Shown one piece after another: positions 22,747 through 34,989 of a stretch of DNA of 64,000 bases. Source of the stretch: Heterohyrax brucei. Lineage: Eukaryota; Chordata; Mammalia; Hyracoidea; Procaviidae. Position 1 is the first letter of the stretch, and each line of letters starts with the position of its first letter. The position numbers and the translations under genes are program-made. The stretch spans positions 45,542,851-45,606,850 of the forward strand of contig CM053162.1 of the NCBI GenBank assembly GCA_028571685.1, given 5' to 3'. The notes beneath the pieces were generated by a model. That model saw only the letters and a program-made list of their open reading frames with translations. It had not been told where the DNA came from and did no database searches.

Positions 22747-23743
22747 GTGAGTAAGTAGAGGCTGGGAGAGATACTGTGAGGATGGACTGCAGATGTTTCT
22801 CTAGGCTGTCTTAAAATGTAAAACAAAGGTTATCTGACCACTTCCCAAGTCAGTCAGGTTTCCAGGTGTAGAGGTTGCTCTTCTGAACTGGCAAAGTAAG
22901 CACCTCTATATACAACCCAAGATGATATGAACTAGATCAAAATACAGCAGTGCTACTGCCCTGTTGGCCTCTGCTGACAGGGCCTGGCCTTAGGCTACAC
23001 TATGTAAACTACTGCTTTTCTGGTAGAAAAGTGCTCTCCTGTGGGCAAGCTCTGGCTCCGAAGCTAAGAATTAGGTCCAGCTGCGGCCACTGTATCTATG
23101 ATGGTGTCCTCCACACAGTTGGCGGATAGAGGGGCTAAAGATGCCAAGACACAGTGATTCCTCAGCCTCTGTTGCCCGGCTCCCACCATAGGTGACACTG
23201 TTTAAAGTACCGCTTTTCTGTCGGAGAAGTACTGTGTGTTTGCAGGCGCTGGCTTCCAGGCTAAGAATAAGGTCCCACTAAAATCTCCATATCCAACATG
23301 GTGTCCCGCACATCAGCCCCATGGTTCCGTACAAACCATACTGTGGCAGTGATAAAAAGAGAGGCCCAAATTGGCTAGGTGTACAGAGTCTTAAGCCTGT
23401 CTCTCGAAATACGGCAATTTCACCTGCCTATCCCACCAGCAGTGCGTCTCAGACTAGCCGCTAGGCAAGACCCAGCTCTGCCTGCCAGCCAAGACAGAGA
23501 AAAAAAATCACAATGGTGCATTGCCTTCAGTCTGTGAGAGCCAGGGCTAGCCAGGAGTGGAAGTCAGCAAAAGAGAGGTGATTTTTTTGTTCAGTGGTAT
23601 GAAGTCCAAATTAACAGCCCTGTGCCGTGTCCTGGGGCTCACTAGGTGACCAGAAGGGTCTGTTTGATTATCAATTTAGGTCTTGGTTTCCACAGGGATA
23701 TAAGGAGATGTGTGCTTACTCCGGCATCTTGACTCCACCCCCC
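22747..23743 (-). promoter_or_regulatory. L1-a 5'UTR / internal promoter region
   Basis: 997 bp upstream of the ORF1 ATG, where L1s carry their internal RNA polymerase II promoter. It is longer than the matching region of L1-b because it contains 763 bp (22,762-23,524) absent there. On the sense strand that extra block starts GCAATG and ends TCTCTCCCAG. Function inferred from position only. Confidence 0.6.
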
Positions 23744-23755
23744 AATCCTTGTAAC
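23744..23755. repeat. Right TSD of L1-a
   Basis: aatccttgtaac, identical to 16,533-16,544. Confidence 0.9.
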
Positions 23756-24289
23756 TTTTAGTCTTTTCCTCTCTGACATTTATGTGTATGACAATGAATT
23801 CTACTAATAGATATGCTTAGTGATTTAATCTTGAAATAAAAATTTAGAAATTACACTACTCCTGTTAGACCTCTGAGTCAGTTTCGTTGAAAAGTATCCT
23901 AAAAAGGACTATTTGTAAATATTTAGCTTACTGTTGAACAATCTAAGTAAGTAGCTGATGCTGATAAGACTGCAACTTTAAAATTAAGTCCTGAGTTTAA
24001 AATCTGTGCAGTCATCAATCAGCACCTCTCCTCTACTTTTTATTAAGTAGATGCAACACAATCAAACATAAAAACAAATCCATTCTAACCAAACATCATT
24101 TATCTAATTTTCATATTGAAGTTCATTCGGAAAAAGTTCCAATGCTAAATAAATTGTGGAAAACTATTTCTGTAGATCATTTTCTTTGCCATAAATCTTT
24201 GCTATTTATTTCACTTTTAGATCTCTCTACTCTTTTGAAAATTCTTCTAAACATACAAAAGTAATCATGGGTCCCCATCTTTCAGAATC
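23756..24289. other. Unassigned sequence
   Basis: Right flank of L1-a, contiguous before insertion with 16.2-16.5 kb. AT-rich, no gene or recognised repeat. Confidence 0.5.
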
Positions 24290-26480
24290 TTTTTTTTTTA
24301 AACAAGAATTGCATTCTTCTATTGTTAAAAAATTTTTGTGAACCTCTTTTTGCAGTTTGAGTTAAAGTTTGCAGAGAAAATTAGTTTCCCAACCTAATTT
24401 GTATTATAATATTGGTTGCCAACTCCCTGAATGTGATAACACTCTCCACTTTTCCTCCCTGCGTTATCTGTGACCATTCACCCAGCTTTCCTGTCCTACC
24501 TTCCTTCTGAACTTTGTTTTTGGGCAATTGCTGCCCTTTAGGTGTCATATAGTTGATAGCTTTGAATTGCACCTTCCACACTGATGCTATTGTTCATTTT
24601 ATGAGTCTCTCTATTGTATGGCTATAATGCGATCTCCAGAAAGAATTTCACTTCCAAATTGGAAAGATATCTAAGGGCCATAGTCTCAGCGACTCCCCCA
24701 GTTTCTATCAGACCAGTAAGTCTGCTCTTGAGTCTGAATTTTGTTCTAAATTTCTCCACCACTCTGGTCCCAGTCAGAGTGGGTGGAAGTGGTAGCCAGG
24801 CACCATCTAGTTCTTCTGGTCTCATAGTGGAGGACATGGTTCAGATGGTCCATTAGTCCTCTGGACTATTTATTTCCTTGAGTCCTTAGTTTTCTTCACT
24901 CTCTTTTGCTCCAGACAGGAAGAGACCAATAGGTGTATCTTAAAAGGACATTCAAAAGCTTTTAAGATCCCAGTTGCTGGTCACCAAGGTAGGGTGCAGA
25001 ATATTGTGTATATGGATTATGATACACCAATTAACCTAGTTGTCCCCTGAGACTATGGTCCATAGCCCAGTATCTCTAACCCAGGAATTATATGGTTATG
25101 GCTAATAAGTTCTCATGACTATGCTCCCTATGTGCATTATTACATACTTGCATATATTGGCAACATGCTTACATATATATGTTGCGGGTACACTTCCATA
25201 TGTCCTCCCATCCCTGTTCAGCTCATACATTTGTTGCATTATTGTATATGTCTACTTATCCTCTTGTTCTGCTCTCTAGTTAATTTATTTCTGTCCTAGC
25301 CATATTTCCTTTCCTCTGCTGCCTGTGGGCTTCTTTAGCTGTTTTCTACTTGTTTCGAGTTGTAGGGTTAATGTTTTGAATTTGGCCCCCTTCCATTTTT
25401 TTGATGAGTGCATTGATTACTATAAATTGATCTCAGAGTATTGCCTTTGCTATATTGTAAAGGCTTGGTGTGATGTATCTTTATTCTAGGAATTTTGTTA
25501 TTTGCTGTTTGATTTCTTCTATAGGGTCACTATGGATGATGGCCCTGGGGGTTTTTGTTCTGTTTCTTTGTTTTTGATTTCTTCTATTACCCAGTTGTTT
25601 TTAGGTAAGGTGTTATTCAGTTTCCATGTATTTGACTTTTTCCCCCCTTTGTTCTCTTTCTTACTGATTTCCACTTTTATGTGATCAGAGAGAAGGCTTA
25701 GTACTATTTCAGCATTTTGGATTTCATTGAGGTTGACTTTGTGGCCTAAAATGTGGTCAATTCTGGAAAACATTTCATGTGTGTTTGAAAAGAATGTACA
25801 CTTTGCTGCTATTGGCTTGGGTGTTCTATATTTGTCTATGAGGTCAAGGTGCTTAATTTTGACCTTCAGATCTTCTATATCTTTGCCGAGTTTCTGTCTA
25901 GAAGTTGTCTCCCTTACCAAGACTGATATCTGAAATATCCTATTACTGTTCAGCTACTTCTTTTTTTCATTGCTGTTTTACGTGTTTTGGAGCCCTGTCA
26001 CTGGGTGCCTAGATACTTATTAAGGTTACATCTTCTTGGTGAATTTTCCCTTTAGTCATTATGCAGTGTTCTTCCTTGGTTGAATTTGCCTTAAAGTCTA
26101 CTTTATCTGAGATTAGTATTGTAACTCCTGCCCTTTTCTGGTTACTGTTTGCTTAATATACTTTTCCAATCTGTGATTTTTAGTATATTTATGTCTTGGT
26201 ACTTAAGGTGGATCTATTTATGTTTCTGTGCTTCAGGTGGGTCTTTTGTAGACAGCAGTTGATGGATCATACTTTTTTTAACTTATTTTACCACTCTCTG
26301 TGTCTCTTTACAGGTATATTTAAGCCATTATGTTCAGCATGATCATCAATAGATAGGAGTTTATCTCTCTCACATTAAGTGTTTCTTCTTTTTTTTTTGT
26401 GGTGTTCATGTTTTCTTTGTTCTTCTTACTTTCCTGTGCTGAGTTCCTCTTGTTTGCAGATTTTCTTTTTTTTTCCCCCC
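24290..26480 (-). mobile_element. Older L1 (antisense), 3'UTR plus ORF2 endonuclease part
   Basis: 24,300-25,300 resembles, with much divergence, the L1 3'UTR ('aggcaccatctagttcttctggt', 'ttttaagatcccag...tcaccaaggtagggtgcaga'). 25,320-26,480 is antisense ORF2 endonuclease and inter-domain sequence. The two are not contiguous in a normal L1, so an internal deletion or two copies are involved. Older than L1-a and L1-b. Confidence 0.65.
25519..25920 (-). pseudogene. Old L1 ORF2 endonuclease fragment
   Basis: 134-codon open piece containing FSRIDHILGHK and a following SDH, the end of the APE-like endonuclease domain of L1 ORF2p, then LNNTLPKNNWVIEEIKN at the start of the linker. The open frame is a relic inside a dead L1. 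Confidence 0.75.
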
Positions 26481-28620
26481 TGTGCTTTAGGTGACTGACA
26501 GTTTGCTGCTCAAGTTCATTTTTCATATAAAAATGTACACATATATTGCTTTGTAACATTAGTTGCAATCCTTCACAATGTGACAGCACACTCCCCTTTT
26601 CTTTCCTAGCTTCCTTCTGTCCATTCAGCCAGTTCCTGTCCCTTCCCGCCTTCTCATCCTGATTTTAAACAGGAGCTGCCAATTTGGTCTTGTATATCTG
26701 ACTGAACTGAAGAAGTACATTACTCAAATGTATCATGTTTGTTTGTTTGTCTTTTGTTGTTGTTGTTGATAGATACCACAGAGTTGGGTCTGACTCATAG
26801 TGACCCTATGCACAACAGAATGAAACACTGCCTGCTCCTGCAACATGTCCACAGTCGTTTTTATGCTTAAGCCCATAGTGACAGCCACTATGTCAACCTA
26901 TCTTGTTGATGGTCTTCCTCTTTTTCACTGACCTTCCACTCTATCAAGCATGATGTCCTTTTCCAATAATTGATCCTTCCGGACAACATGTCCAAAGTAC
27001 ATGACACACCCTCTTGCTCTCTTTGCTTCCAAGGAGCATTCTGGTTGTACTTCTTCCAAAACAGATTTGTTTGTACTTTTGGCAGTCCATGATACAACCA
27101 ATATTCTTCTCTAATGCCACAATTCAAAGACATCGATTCTTCTGTCTTCTTTATTCAGTGTCCAGCTTTAGTATGCATATGATGAGACTGAAGATATCAT
27201 GGCTTGGGTCAGGAGCACCTTTGTCTCCAAGATGACATCTTTACTTTTCAATACTTTAAAGAGGTCTTTGGCAGCAGAGTTTCCCAATGCAATGTATCTT
27301 TTGATTTCTTGACTGCTGCTTCCACAGCTGTTGGTTGTGAAATCAAGTAAAATAAAATCCTTGACAACTCAACCCTTTCTCCATTTATCACGACGTTGAT
27401 TACTGGTCCAGTTGTGAGGATTTTTGTTTTCTTTTTGTTTTGTAGTCCTCTCTCATGTTTGTCTAAAAAGTGAGCTTCTGGAATGGTTTCAGTTCTCAGT
27501 TAAATGTGTATTCGTAGACCATAGTACTGGAGGGTCCTCTAGTCTCTGTCAGATCTACAATTTTTTGGTTGTTGTTTCTTTGATGTATTGTTTCTATCTC
27601 TTAAGTTTTAATTTGTATCTTTGAATCTAATATCTATTTCTCTATCTATTGGTACATTTAGGCAATTTACATTCAGTGTAATTACTGACAGGTATGATTT
27701 ACTGCTATCATTTTGATATACTTAGTAAGTTTGGTCTTTTGTGTGAATTTGAGTTCTGTTCTACAGTTTTCTTCTGATCTGTCCAGGATGCTCTGTTGTG
27801 TTCCCTGTGAGGGCAGTTACTGGTTGTAGCTGGGATACCATCTAGTTCCTTGGTTCTCAGGCTGGTGTAGTCTCTGGTTTGTCTGTTCCTTTAGTCCTTT
27901 GGGCCAGTACTTTTCTTGTATCTTTGGTTTTCTTCATTCTCCTTTGCTCTAAGTGGGATGGGACCCATTGATGTATATTAAATGGTGACTCACACAAGCT
28001 TTTAAAACCCCAGATGCCACTCAGAAAAGTGGATGTAGAACATTTTCTTAACAAACTTTGTTATGCCAACTGATCTAAATGTCCCCTGGAACTATGGACC
28101 CCAGACCCTAGTCCCAGCTACTCTGTCTCTCGAAGTGTTTGGATGTGTCAGGAAACTTCCTGGCTTTTGCTTTGGTCCAGTTGTTCTGACTTCCCTTGTA
28201 TTCACTGAAGTTGATGGTTATCTACTATCTAGTTAGTGACTTCCACCTCCCTTCCCTCATAAACATCAAAGAATGTTTGCTTGTTTATTTTTCCTTTGTT
28301 TAAATCTTTTCTTGAGTTCTTAATAGTGGTCTCATACAATGTGTGTCCTTTTGTGACTAATTTCAGCATAATCCCCTCCAGATTCATTTATGACATGTTT
28401 CTAGGATTCACCATTTTTCTTTCTTGTTGCATAGTATTCCATTGTTTGTTTGTATCATTTGTTTATCCATTCATCTGTTGATGAGCATTTAGGTTGTTTC
28501 TATCTTTTTGCTATTGTAAATAGTGCAGTAATGAACACAACTGTGCATATGTGTATCTCCATAATAACTCCTATTTCTCTGAGATATATTCCCAAGAGTG
28601 GGATTGCTGATACACTGCCA
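26481..28620 (-). mobile_element. Older L1 mosaic (antisense), split by RTE
   Basis: 26,500-26,750 is a second, diverged L1 3'UTR start (compare 24,310-24,620). 27,430-27,840 has antisense ORF2 N-terminal sequence ('catttaggcaatttacattc...gtgtaattactgacaggta'). 27,840-28,260 is 3'UTR ('gataccatctagttccttgg', 'taaaaccccagatgccactc'), and 28,260-28,620 is the ORF2 3' end ('ttgcatagtattccattgtt', 'gatatattcccaagagtggg'). The parts are out of order for one element, so at least two insertions are mixed here. Confidence 0.6.
26757..27425 (-). mobile_element. BovB/RTE 3'-end insertion
   Basis: Antisense RTE 3' end starting after a TTG repeat run: 'tctgactcatagtgacccta', 'cattctggttgtacttcttc', 'gacgttgattactggtccag'. 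It matches the element at 5.7-7.1 kb and sits inside the older L1 mosaic, so it is younger than that L1. Confidence 0.82.
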
Positions 28621-28683
28621 GCCAAGTGATGCAGCATGGCCTGTTGGTGCAGGTGGCATACAAACCAGAAGGGTAAGAGGTGG

Positions 28684-29170
28684 TGTCATGGACTGAATTG
28701 TGTCCCCCCCAAAATGTGTATGGCAATTCATCTGAGTTACAATTCTCAGTATTGTGTGATATTCCTTTATGTTGTAAAATCTGCCTCTATGATGTTAATG
28801 AGGGAATGTGGTGGCAATGGTGTAGGTGGGGCAGGACTCAGTGTCGTATTATATTGTGCCTTGGGGCAGCTTCTTGGGATATAAAGGAAAAGGAGGCAAC
28901 CATAGATTTGGAGACCTCGTTCCATCAAGAAAGCAGGGTCAGGAGCTCAGGAGGTCCTTTGGAAAGGACAGGGGTCCCTGCACCTCAGAAGCCTCCAGTT
29001 AGGAGAAGATAGACAAGGAGGAGCTTCCTCCATGATTAGCAGAGAAAGACTGCCCTTAGAGCTGACACCACTGTACTGTAACCTACTGTACTGCAACAAA
29101 ATAAAATTTCTCTTTTTAAAGCTATCCACTTGTGGTATCTCTGTTATAGCAGCACTAGATGTCTAAGACA
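28684..29170 (+). mobile_element. MaLR-type solo LTR
   Basis: Runs from TGTCATGGACTGAATTGTG to 'gcactagatgtctaagaca', with AATAAA in 'caaaataaaatttctc'. Flanking ggtgg / gatgg (4 of 5 matching) could be a decayed 5-bp target duplication. Confidence 0.82.
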
Positions 29171-29580
29171 GATGGGAAACCATGTTTCTCTTGTTACTGA
29201 GTACTCTATCTCCTGTTGGCAGCTCCCTGAAGTTGTTCTCCCATACTTCCTCTCCAAGGTCACTGCTGGCTATGCTCAAAGATTACACTGCTGCACTCTG
29301 TTATTTAGCAGGGAACGTCCACTCTGTGTTTCTCTTCATTCTGTTTTCCTTCAATTTCTTCTTCCATATGGTGTTTAATTCTTTATCCATTCATTTGATG
29401 CTTAGTATTCCAGGACTGTCATTTGCATCTATTTTACTCAGTTTTTTGGCCTTTGCTGTGGAGAAACAGCAGGATATATTTGCAGAATGGGCCACATTGC
29501 TAGATCACGTTGTTTAATACTAGTGTTGGAATGTGCACTTTCTTTGCTGTTGAATAGGTTTTTAAAGTAATGTAGTTTAA
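29171..29580. other. Unassigned sequence
   Basis: Plus-strand frames at 29,130-29,378 and 29,182-29,517 are rich in Leu/Phe/Ser but show no family I recognise and no start or splice context. The end ('ggatatatttgcagaatggg...attgctagatcac') vaguely recalls antisense L1 ORF2. Confidence 0.4.
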
Positions 29581-29900
29581 ATGTCTTTTATTTTTATTGG
29601 ACAAATAATACCTGTTCATGGTAGAAATAATCATACAGTAATCAAAAATGAGAAAATAAATCTTATTCATGATCCCACCACCCAGAAGTCATCATGATGC
29701 ATTTTTATCCAGTCTTAAAAAAACAAATAAACAGGTAAACTTTTTTACAAAAAGAAAGTCTTACTATATGTTCTTTTAACTTTTTTTTTTTTTTTGTACT
29801 TAGGATATCAGGAATGTCATTCTACATCTATATCTCTATATGCCTATATAGTTACCAAAGCTTTTAATGGTTGGTAGTAGTCTTTTATATTGACAAAAAA
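29581..29900. mobile_element. Ancient LINE-like fragment
   Basis: 'gatcccaccacccagaagtc' and 'ccagtctt...aaaa' fit a widespread old mammalian repeat, probably L1-related. Family not assigned. Confidence 0.4.
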
Positions 29901-30340
29901 TTATATTTATTACAATTTAAAGTTTTCTTATTAGTGGCAATGGAGTTGTATTCTAGTTTTTGTCATTGAAACAGTATAAGCAGTATTCTTGTATATATGG
30001 TATATCTCTAAAGCAAGATACTTTAAATTACATTTAAAATATATTTTGAAATCAAAACCAATCTTTTTCCATTTAAAGAATCCCAAAGTTCTAGCTGAAA
30101 AATATATCTCTAAATTTAGAGGCACTGAATTAACAAGGAAGATTATAAAAGGAAATCTCTTTTCAGAAGGGTTTTGAAAATAGTACAGGGGTGAGAACTC
30201 AGTGGGCTGAAAAACACAGTCCCAGTGTGAAAAGATTAAGGTTAGTTCTGGGACTAAACAAAAAGCAAATGAGTGTGATTAGACAGTTTTCTTACATGCT
30301 ACATTTATGAGTAAATCAGTTAGATTTTATCATACATCAA
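29901..30340. other. Unassigned AT-rich sequence
   Basis: No gene or repeat recognised. Open frames on both strands here are AT-driven. Confidence 0.5.
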
Positions 30341-30503
30341 AGCATCCAATTATTTTAGTGGCCTCAAATAACAACCATTTGATTTGTTCACAATTCTGTG
30401 GGACGGGTATTTGGATAGATTCCTCTGGGTGATTCTTCTAGCCTTGTCACCCAGGTCACTCATGAGACTATAATCATTAGTCAGTTTGCCTACAGTCTAA
30501 GAT

Positions 30504-30665
30504 AGAGCCCTGATGAAAGAGTGGTTAAGAGCTCAGCTGCTATCCAAAAGGTCAGCATTTCAAATCCACCAGCTGCTCCTAGGAATCCCATGAGGCAGTT
30601 CTACTCCATCTTACCAGGTTGCTATGAGTCAGAATTAACTCGATGGCAATCAGTTTTTGTATAGT
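30504..30665 (+). mobile_element. AfroSINE
   Basis: 'gtggttaagagctcagctgc', 'ccaaaaggtcagcatttcaa' and 'gaattaactcgatggcaatc'. Flanked by 'agtctaagat' on both sides, a plausible target duplication. Confidence 0.88.
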
Positions 30666-30791
30666 CTAAGATTCGACGGCACTTGGCTTGGCCAAGATGG
30701 GCTCAAAGGCATGTCCAGCAGTTGGTGTTAGTTGGTCCAGGGAGCTTCAACTAGAAAGACCTCTCTTTATTTCATATGACCAGTAGGCTCC

Positions 30792-30985
30792 ACATGGTAC
30801 AAACTGTTTGTGTTTGACTGCTAAACTAAAGGTTGGAGGTTTGGGCTCATCCAGTAGCACTAGAGAAGAAAAGTCCTGGCAGTCTGTTTCAATTAAGATT
30901 ACAGGCAAGGAACCCTATGAAGCAGCTCTACTCTGTAACACATGAGGTCTCTGTGAGTCAGAACTGATTCAAGGGCAATGAACAA
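30792..30985 (+). mobile_element. AfroSINE, long variant
   Basis: Diverged copy that includes the extra middle block ('gtcctggcagtctgtttcaa...gattacaggc') seen also at 51.2 kb, which the common short type lacks. Confidence 0.75.
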
Positions 30986-31255
30986 GAAGAGTGGACTTTT
31001 TATATCACAGCCTAAACATACAAAACAGCAGAGATTGAAAGCTAAAAAGCTTCTTGAGGCCAATGCTTATAAATTCCACAACATCACTGCTGCCACATTC
31101 TAGTAGTAAAAGAAAACCACAAGGCAAATCCAGACTCAAAGCACAGGAGACAAGACTCCATTTCTTAACAGAGAATAACAAAGTGACATTGTAAAGGAGC
31201 AAAGACACAAGAATGAGAAGAATTATGGCCATTTTTGCACACAATCTATCACAGC

Positions 31256-31424
31256 AGTACTTGTTTCACAATGTTCTCTTTTGTGCTCTAAGAGTAGATT
31301 TATAAATTGACTATTTGCCATCCAAAGCATGTTTACTATAACGGGAAAACTCTAGTAACATACACCAAAATAGTACTCCACGCTTAAAAATTCTTTCATA
31401 AATACCTTACCTGACAATTCATTC
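31256..31424. other. Unassigned sequence
   Basis: Short AT-rich stretch between repeats; nothing recognised. Confidence 0.4.
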
Positions 31425-31562
31425 AACACATTCAGTATTAGTGTCCATTATGTGACAAGCACTCTGATATGCTCTGAGGATGCAAATGGACATAGTCCTT
31501 GCCATCAAAGAGAATACAGTCTATAGAGAGAAAACAGCTAATAACTACGCAGTTGTAATAAG
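31425..31562 (+). mobile_element. L2 LINE 3' fragment
   Basis: 'attcattcaacacattcagt', 'ccattatgtgacaagcactc' and 'cttgccatcaaagagaatac' are the usual L2 3'-end order. Ancient. Confidence 0.7.
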
Positions 31563-31564
31563 TA

Positions 31565-31722
31565 GAGTCTTGGTTATCTAGTGGTTAAGAGCTCTGCTGC
31601 TATTCAAATGGTCAGCAGTTCAAATTCACCAGCTGCTCCTTGAAAACTCTTTGGGGAAGTTCTGCTCTGTCCTACAAGGTAAGTATAAGTTGGAGTTGAT
31701 TCAACAGCAAGAAGTTTTTTAA
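31565..31722 (+). mobile_element. AfroSINE
   Basis: 'tagtggttaagagctctgct', 'gttcaaattcaccagctgct' and 'ggagttgattcaacagcaag'. Confidence 0.88.
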
Positions 31723-31929
31723 TAATAAATTAAGTAAGAGAAGCAAGGCTAGAATGGTAGGGTAGCCACAAGTATTTTCTGATCCTTCTAACAACAAAGA
31801 ACCAGGAAAACAACTGAAGGGATTATATGTAACATTTTAGGAGTCCTAAATATCAGGTGGGAAGTTGAGAGATTGGACTGCATGATAGGGAGGACAAGGG
31901 AGGTCCAAAGACAACTATTTCTGCTAGTT
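31723..31929. other. Unassigned sequence
   Basis: Flank of the old L1 that follows; no gene or repeat recognised. Confidence 0.4.
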
Positions 31930-32567
31930 CAAATCTGAACCTCACAGAGAGGACCCTCTTCAGCCAGCCAAGTGACCAAACAGAGAAGCAGCGCCTCGAG
32001 TAAAGTACATCTTTCTCAGCAGGGAAGCAGCACTTCAGACTGCTGCACCTACAGAACCACGGAGGACCTTCATTTGAGCTTCATAAGTTAAGTGCTTGTA
32101 AACTCTTGCAGACTCGTAATCTTTCCTATGCGTGGATTTCTCTCTTTCCCCAGCAACTTCCCACCTGTTCTCTGCTATACACTGGGCACTAAACTCTGAC
32201 AAACTACCTGGGCCAGAAGTGGGACATGCTATGCACACACCCTGAGTTATTATTCTCCCAGACCTGGAGAGGGAAACTAAGGAACGAGAACAAAAATTAT
32301 TCTGCCAGATCCCCTGAGCCAGAATCTCCCCGTATCTTTCTCAGCGTGCTCACAGATGTAGTCATCCCATAACAGGACACTGGAATTGTTAAGGCTGCAA
32401 TAAGCAATCTAGTTCAAATGACCAGAATATCTGGACACTCAAAATCTAATTTTAAATAGATACATATATATATAAATTGGAGCATAATAATTAAATAAAT
32501 AAATCACGACTTTCTGATGATATGGAGACAACAATCAATTTCTAATCACTTAAAGAAGCTGCCGAAC

Positions 32568-33470
32568 ATGGCTTCTGATATCTCCCAAAATAAATAATTA
32601 AAAAAATTTCCAGATGAAGCAGACTTCTTGCAATTATCAGAGGTAGAATACAAAACAGTAATGTTCAGAGCTCTGCAAGACATCAGGAAGGAGATTAGGC
32701 AAAGTGCAAGCAACATTACAAGAAATCAAATAGGTTGCAAGAAATACTTGAGCAACAATGATCTCAAACTCAGTACATTAACAATAAAATTACAGAACTA
32801 GGCAATTCAATAAAATCAAAAGAGGCAGGATTAAGGCAATGCAATGTAGAATTAGTAAAACTGAAGATAAAGCAACTGACACCAGCATATATAAGGAAAA
32901 AGCAGATAAAAGAATTGCAGAAAATGAAGAACCACTGAGAGTTATGTGGGACTCTATCAAGAGGAATAAAATTCAAATAATTGAAGTATCAGAGCAAGAA
33001 GCAATAACACCAAATACAGAAAGAATTGTTGAAGAAATGCTGACCAAAAATTTCCTGATATCAAGAAAGATGAGAAGATATCTACCAAAGCAGCTCACTG
33101 AACTTTACACAAGGTAGATCCAAAAAGAAAGACACCACAACATATTAGCATCAAACTTACCAAAACTAAAGATAAGGAGAAGCTTTTAAAGGCAGCAAGG
33201 CCAAAATCAAAAATAATGTACAAAGGACAGCCACTAAGACTGAGCTCAGATTACTCAGCAGAAACCATGCTGGCAAGAAGGCAATGGGATGACAGACAAA
33301 CATTTGAAGGAAAAAAACTGTCAACCAAAAATTATATATCCTGCAAAACCATCTCTTGATTATGATGGCAAAATTAGGATACTGCCAGATAAAAAGAAGT
33401 TCAGAGAATTTGAAAAAACTAAACCAAAATTACAAGAAACATTGAAGGAAGTTTTTTTGCTTAGAAAATC
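32568..33470 (+). pseudogene. L1-c ORF1, degraded
   Basis: ATG at 32,568 (atggcttctgatatctcc). The open part at 32,839-33,117 includes RISKTEDKATDTSIYKEKAD, the same coiled-coil/RRM boundary as L1-a ORF1. A later piece at 33,289-33,669 includes NYIYPAKP-like and ILPDKKKFREFEKTKPKLQE sequence at the ORF1 C-terminus, then runs into the LTR. Multiple stops and shifts; not functional. Confidence 0.7.
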
Positions 33471-33541
33471 AATCACATTAGATATATACTCAAGGATACA
33501 ATGCAGGACAGAGCATCCAGGTATCAGCATGGACAGGGAAT

Positions 33542-34012
33542 TGTCATGGGGTGAGTTGTGTTCCCCCAAAAAATCTGTGTCACAATTTAGCAAGGCCATG
33601 ATTTCTGGTATTGTGTTCTGTTCCTCATACTGTAAATCCTGCTTCAATGGTGTTAATGAGAGACAATGAGTGGCAGCTGTGTTGGTGTGGCAGGACTTAA
33701 TGTGTAAGACTGTTTTGTGCCTTCAGACAGTCCTTTGAGATATAAATGAAAGAAGCTAGCAGACAGATTTGGGGACCTCATACCATGAAGAAGGAAGCTG
33801 TGACAGAAGCTGAGTGTGTCCTTTGGAAAGGACTGAGGTTCCAATGGCTTAGGAGCTTCCAGTCCAGGGGAAGACTGACAACAAGGACCTTCCTCCAGAT
33901 CCAGCAAAGAAAGCCTTCCACTGTAGCTGACAACCTGAATTTGGACTTTTAGCTACTGGGCTGCGACAAAATAAAATTTAGTTTTTTAAAGCCATCCACT
34001 TACCGTATTTCT
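33542..34012 (+). mobile_element. MaLR-type LTR, left part (split by L1-b)
   Basis: Starts TGTCATGGGGTGAGTTGTG in L1-c and continues with 'ctttgagatataaatgaaag' and 'aaataaaatttag' (poly-A signal) up to 'cttaccgtatttct', where L1-b entered. The remainder, 'gtatttctgttagaatagta...ctaaaaca', lies at 40,403-40,438. Confidence 0.85.
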
Positions 34013-34989
34013 TTTTATTTTTTATTATTTAATATGACTGAGTGAAAATGTACATTCCTGTATAAATTTACATGCTCATCTCTATGCAGCTTCCACTACT
34101 CTCCCTGTCCAGTGACAGCACACAATTCCTCTATGCTCCATACATGTCTCATCCTCCCAACAGTCTCCTTTCCCCTCCTCCCCACCCACTCTCCTTCCTC
34201 CAGCCAGAGGTCAGCAGGATGATATCCTATAGATGTATAGAACCATAAAGTGCATCCAAAATATGGTCACTCTGCATCACCAAGTCAAATCCATTCATGT
34301 CCAAAGAGTGGACCTTCGTTGTGATTTATGGGCAAGGGCAGCATCAGGGCCAGGGGCCACGCTCCCAGGGGAACCCTGAAGCCACTGGACCATCAGTTGA
34401 GGTCTTTCAGTGGAGATCTCAGGATGCACCCCTTTATATTATTTTATTGCTAGTGAGACTCAACTTAGTGAGCTCCATCACAGTGATCACTGGTAGTGTC
34501 TGGGCACCATCCAGTTCTTCCGGTCCCAAGTCGATGTAGGCACCCACTCATGTGGGTCTCTCTATCTTCTGGATTGTCTTTACACTGTGTCATTTTGGGC
34601 CTCGGTGAGCATCTGTTCCTTCTGAGTTGGGAACATTTGTTGTGCCCTCGGATAGCGGCTTGGCAGCTTTTAAGACCCTAGACGCCACTCACCAATGTGG
34701 TGCAGAGAGCCCTCCTAGCAAAGTGATAGTTGTGCCAATTGGCCTCGATTTCGCCTAAGAGCATGGTTCCTTGGCCCCTGCCACCTGCCCCAGCTACTCT
34801 ATACTTGCAATATTGAGTTAAGATGGAAGGAGTATTCAAGTTATGCTGAAGTCCACTTAATATTGTTCTTGTCTCTAATGTGTGCTATCACCGATTTCAC
34901 CCAACCAGATTTCTAGCAACTATCTAATCTAAACCCTCCCACCCTCCCCCCTTCCTCTCCCTTGCAGCTATCATAGAGTCTTTTCTTCT

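Larger units (their letters stand above)
16545..23743 (-). mobile_element. Full-length L1 (L1-a), 7.2 kb
   Basis: Complete antisense L1. 3'UTR and A-rich tail start at 16,545; ORF2 lies about 17,525-21,361, ORF1 about 21,795-22,746, and a 997-bp 5'UTR at 22,747-23,743 begins GGGGGGTGGAGTCAAGATG on the minus strand. An exact 12-bp target-site duplication, aatccttgtaac, brackets it (16,533-16,544 and 23,744-23,755). Both ORFs are broken by a few stops and shifts, so it is full length but inactive. It is the reference for the spliced-looking copy at 34.0-40.4 kb and for the 3'UTR fragments at 6.2, 12.8 and 15.0 kb. Confidence 0.93.
30341..31255. mobile_element. Ancient LTR-like repeat, interrupted by two SINEs
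   Basis: 'cacaattctgtgggacgggtatttgg...tgattcttctagcc' at the left, and 'ccacattctagtagtaaaag...acaaggcaaatccag...gaattatggccatttttgc' at the right, look like halves of one old pan-mammalian LTR-type repeat. SINEs at 30,504-30,665 and 30,792-30,985 interrupt it. Confidence 0.4.

Noticed and set aside
28281-28481. Hydrophobic 66-codon plus frame as a membrane protein
   Set aside because: Antisense of L1 ORF2; the T-rich complement gives Phe/Leu-rich peptides.
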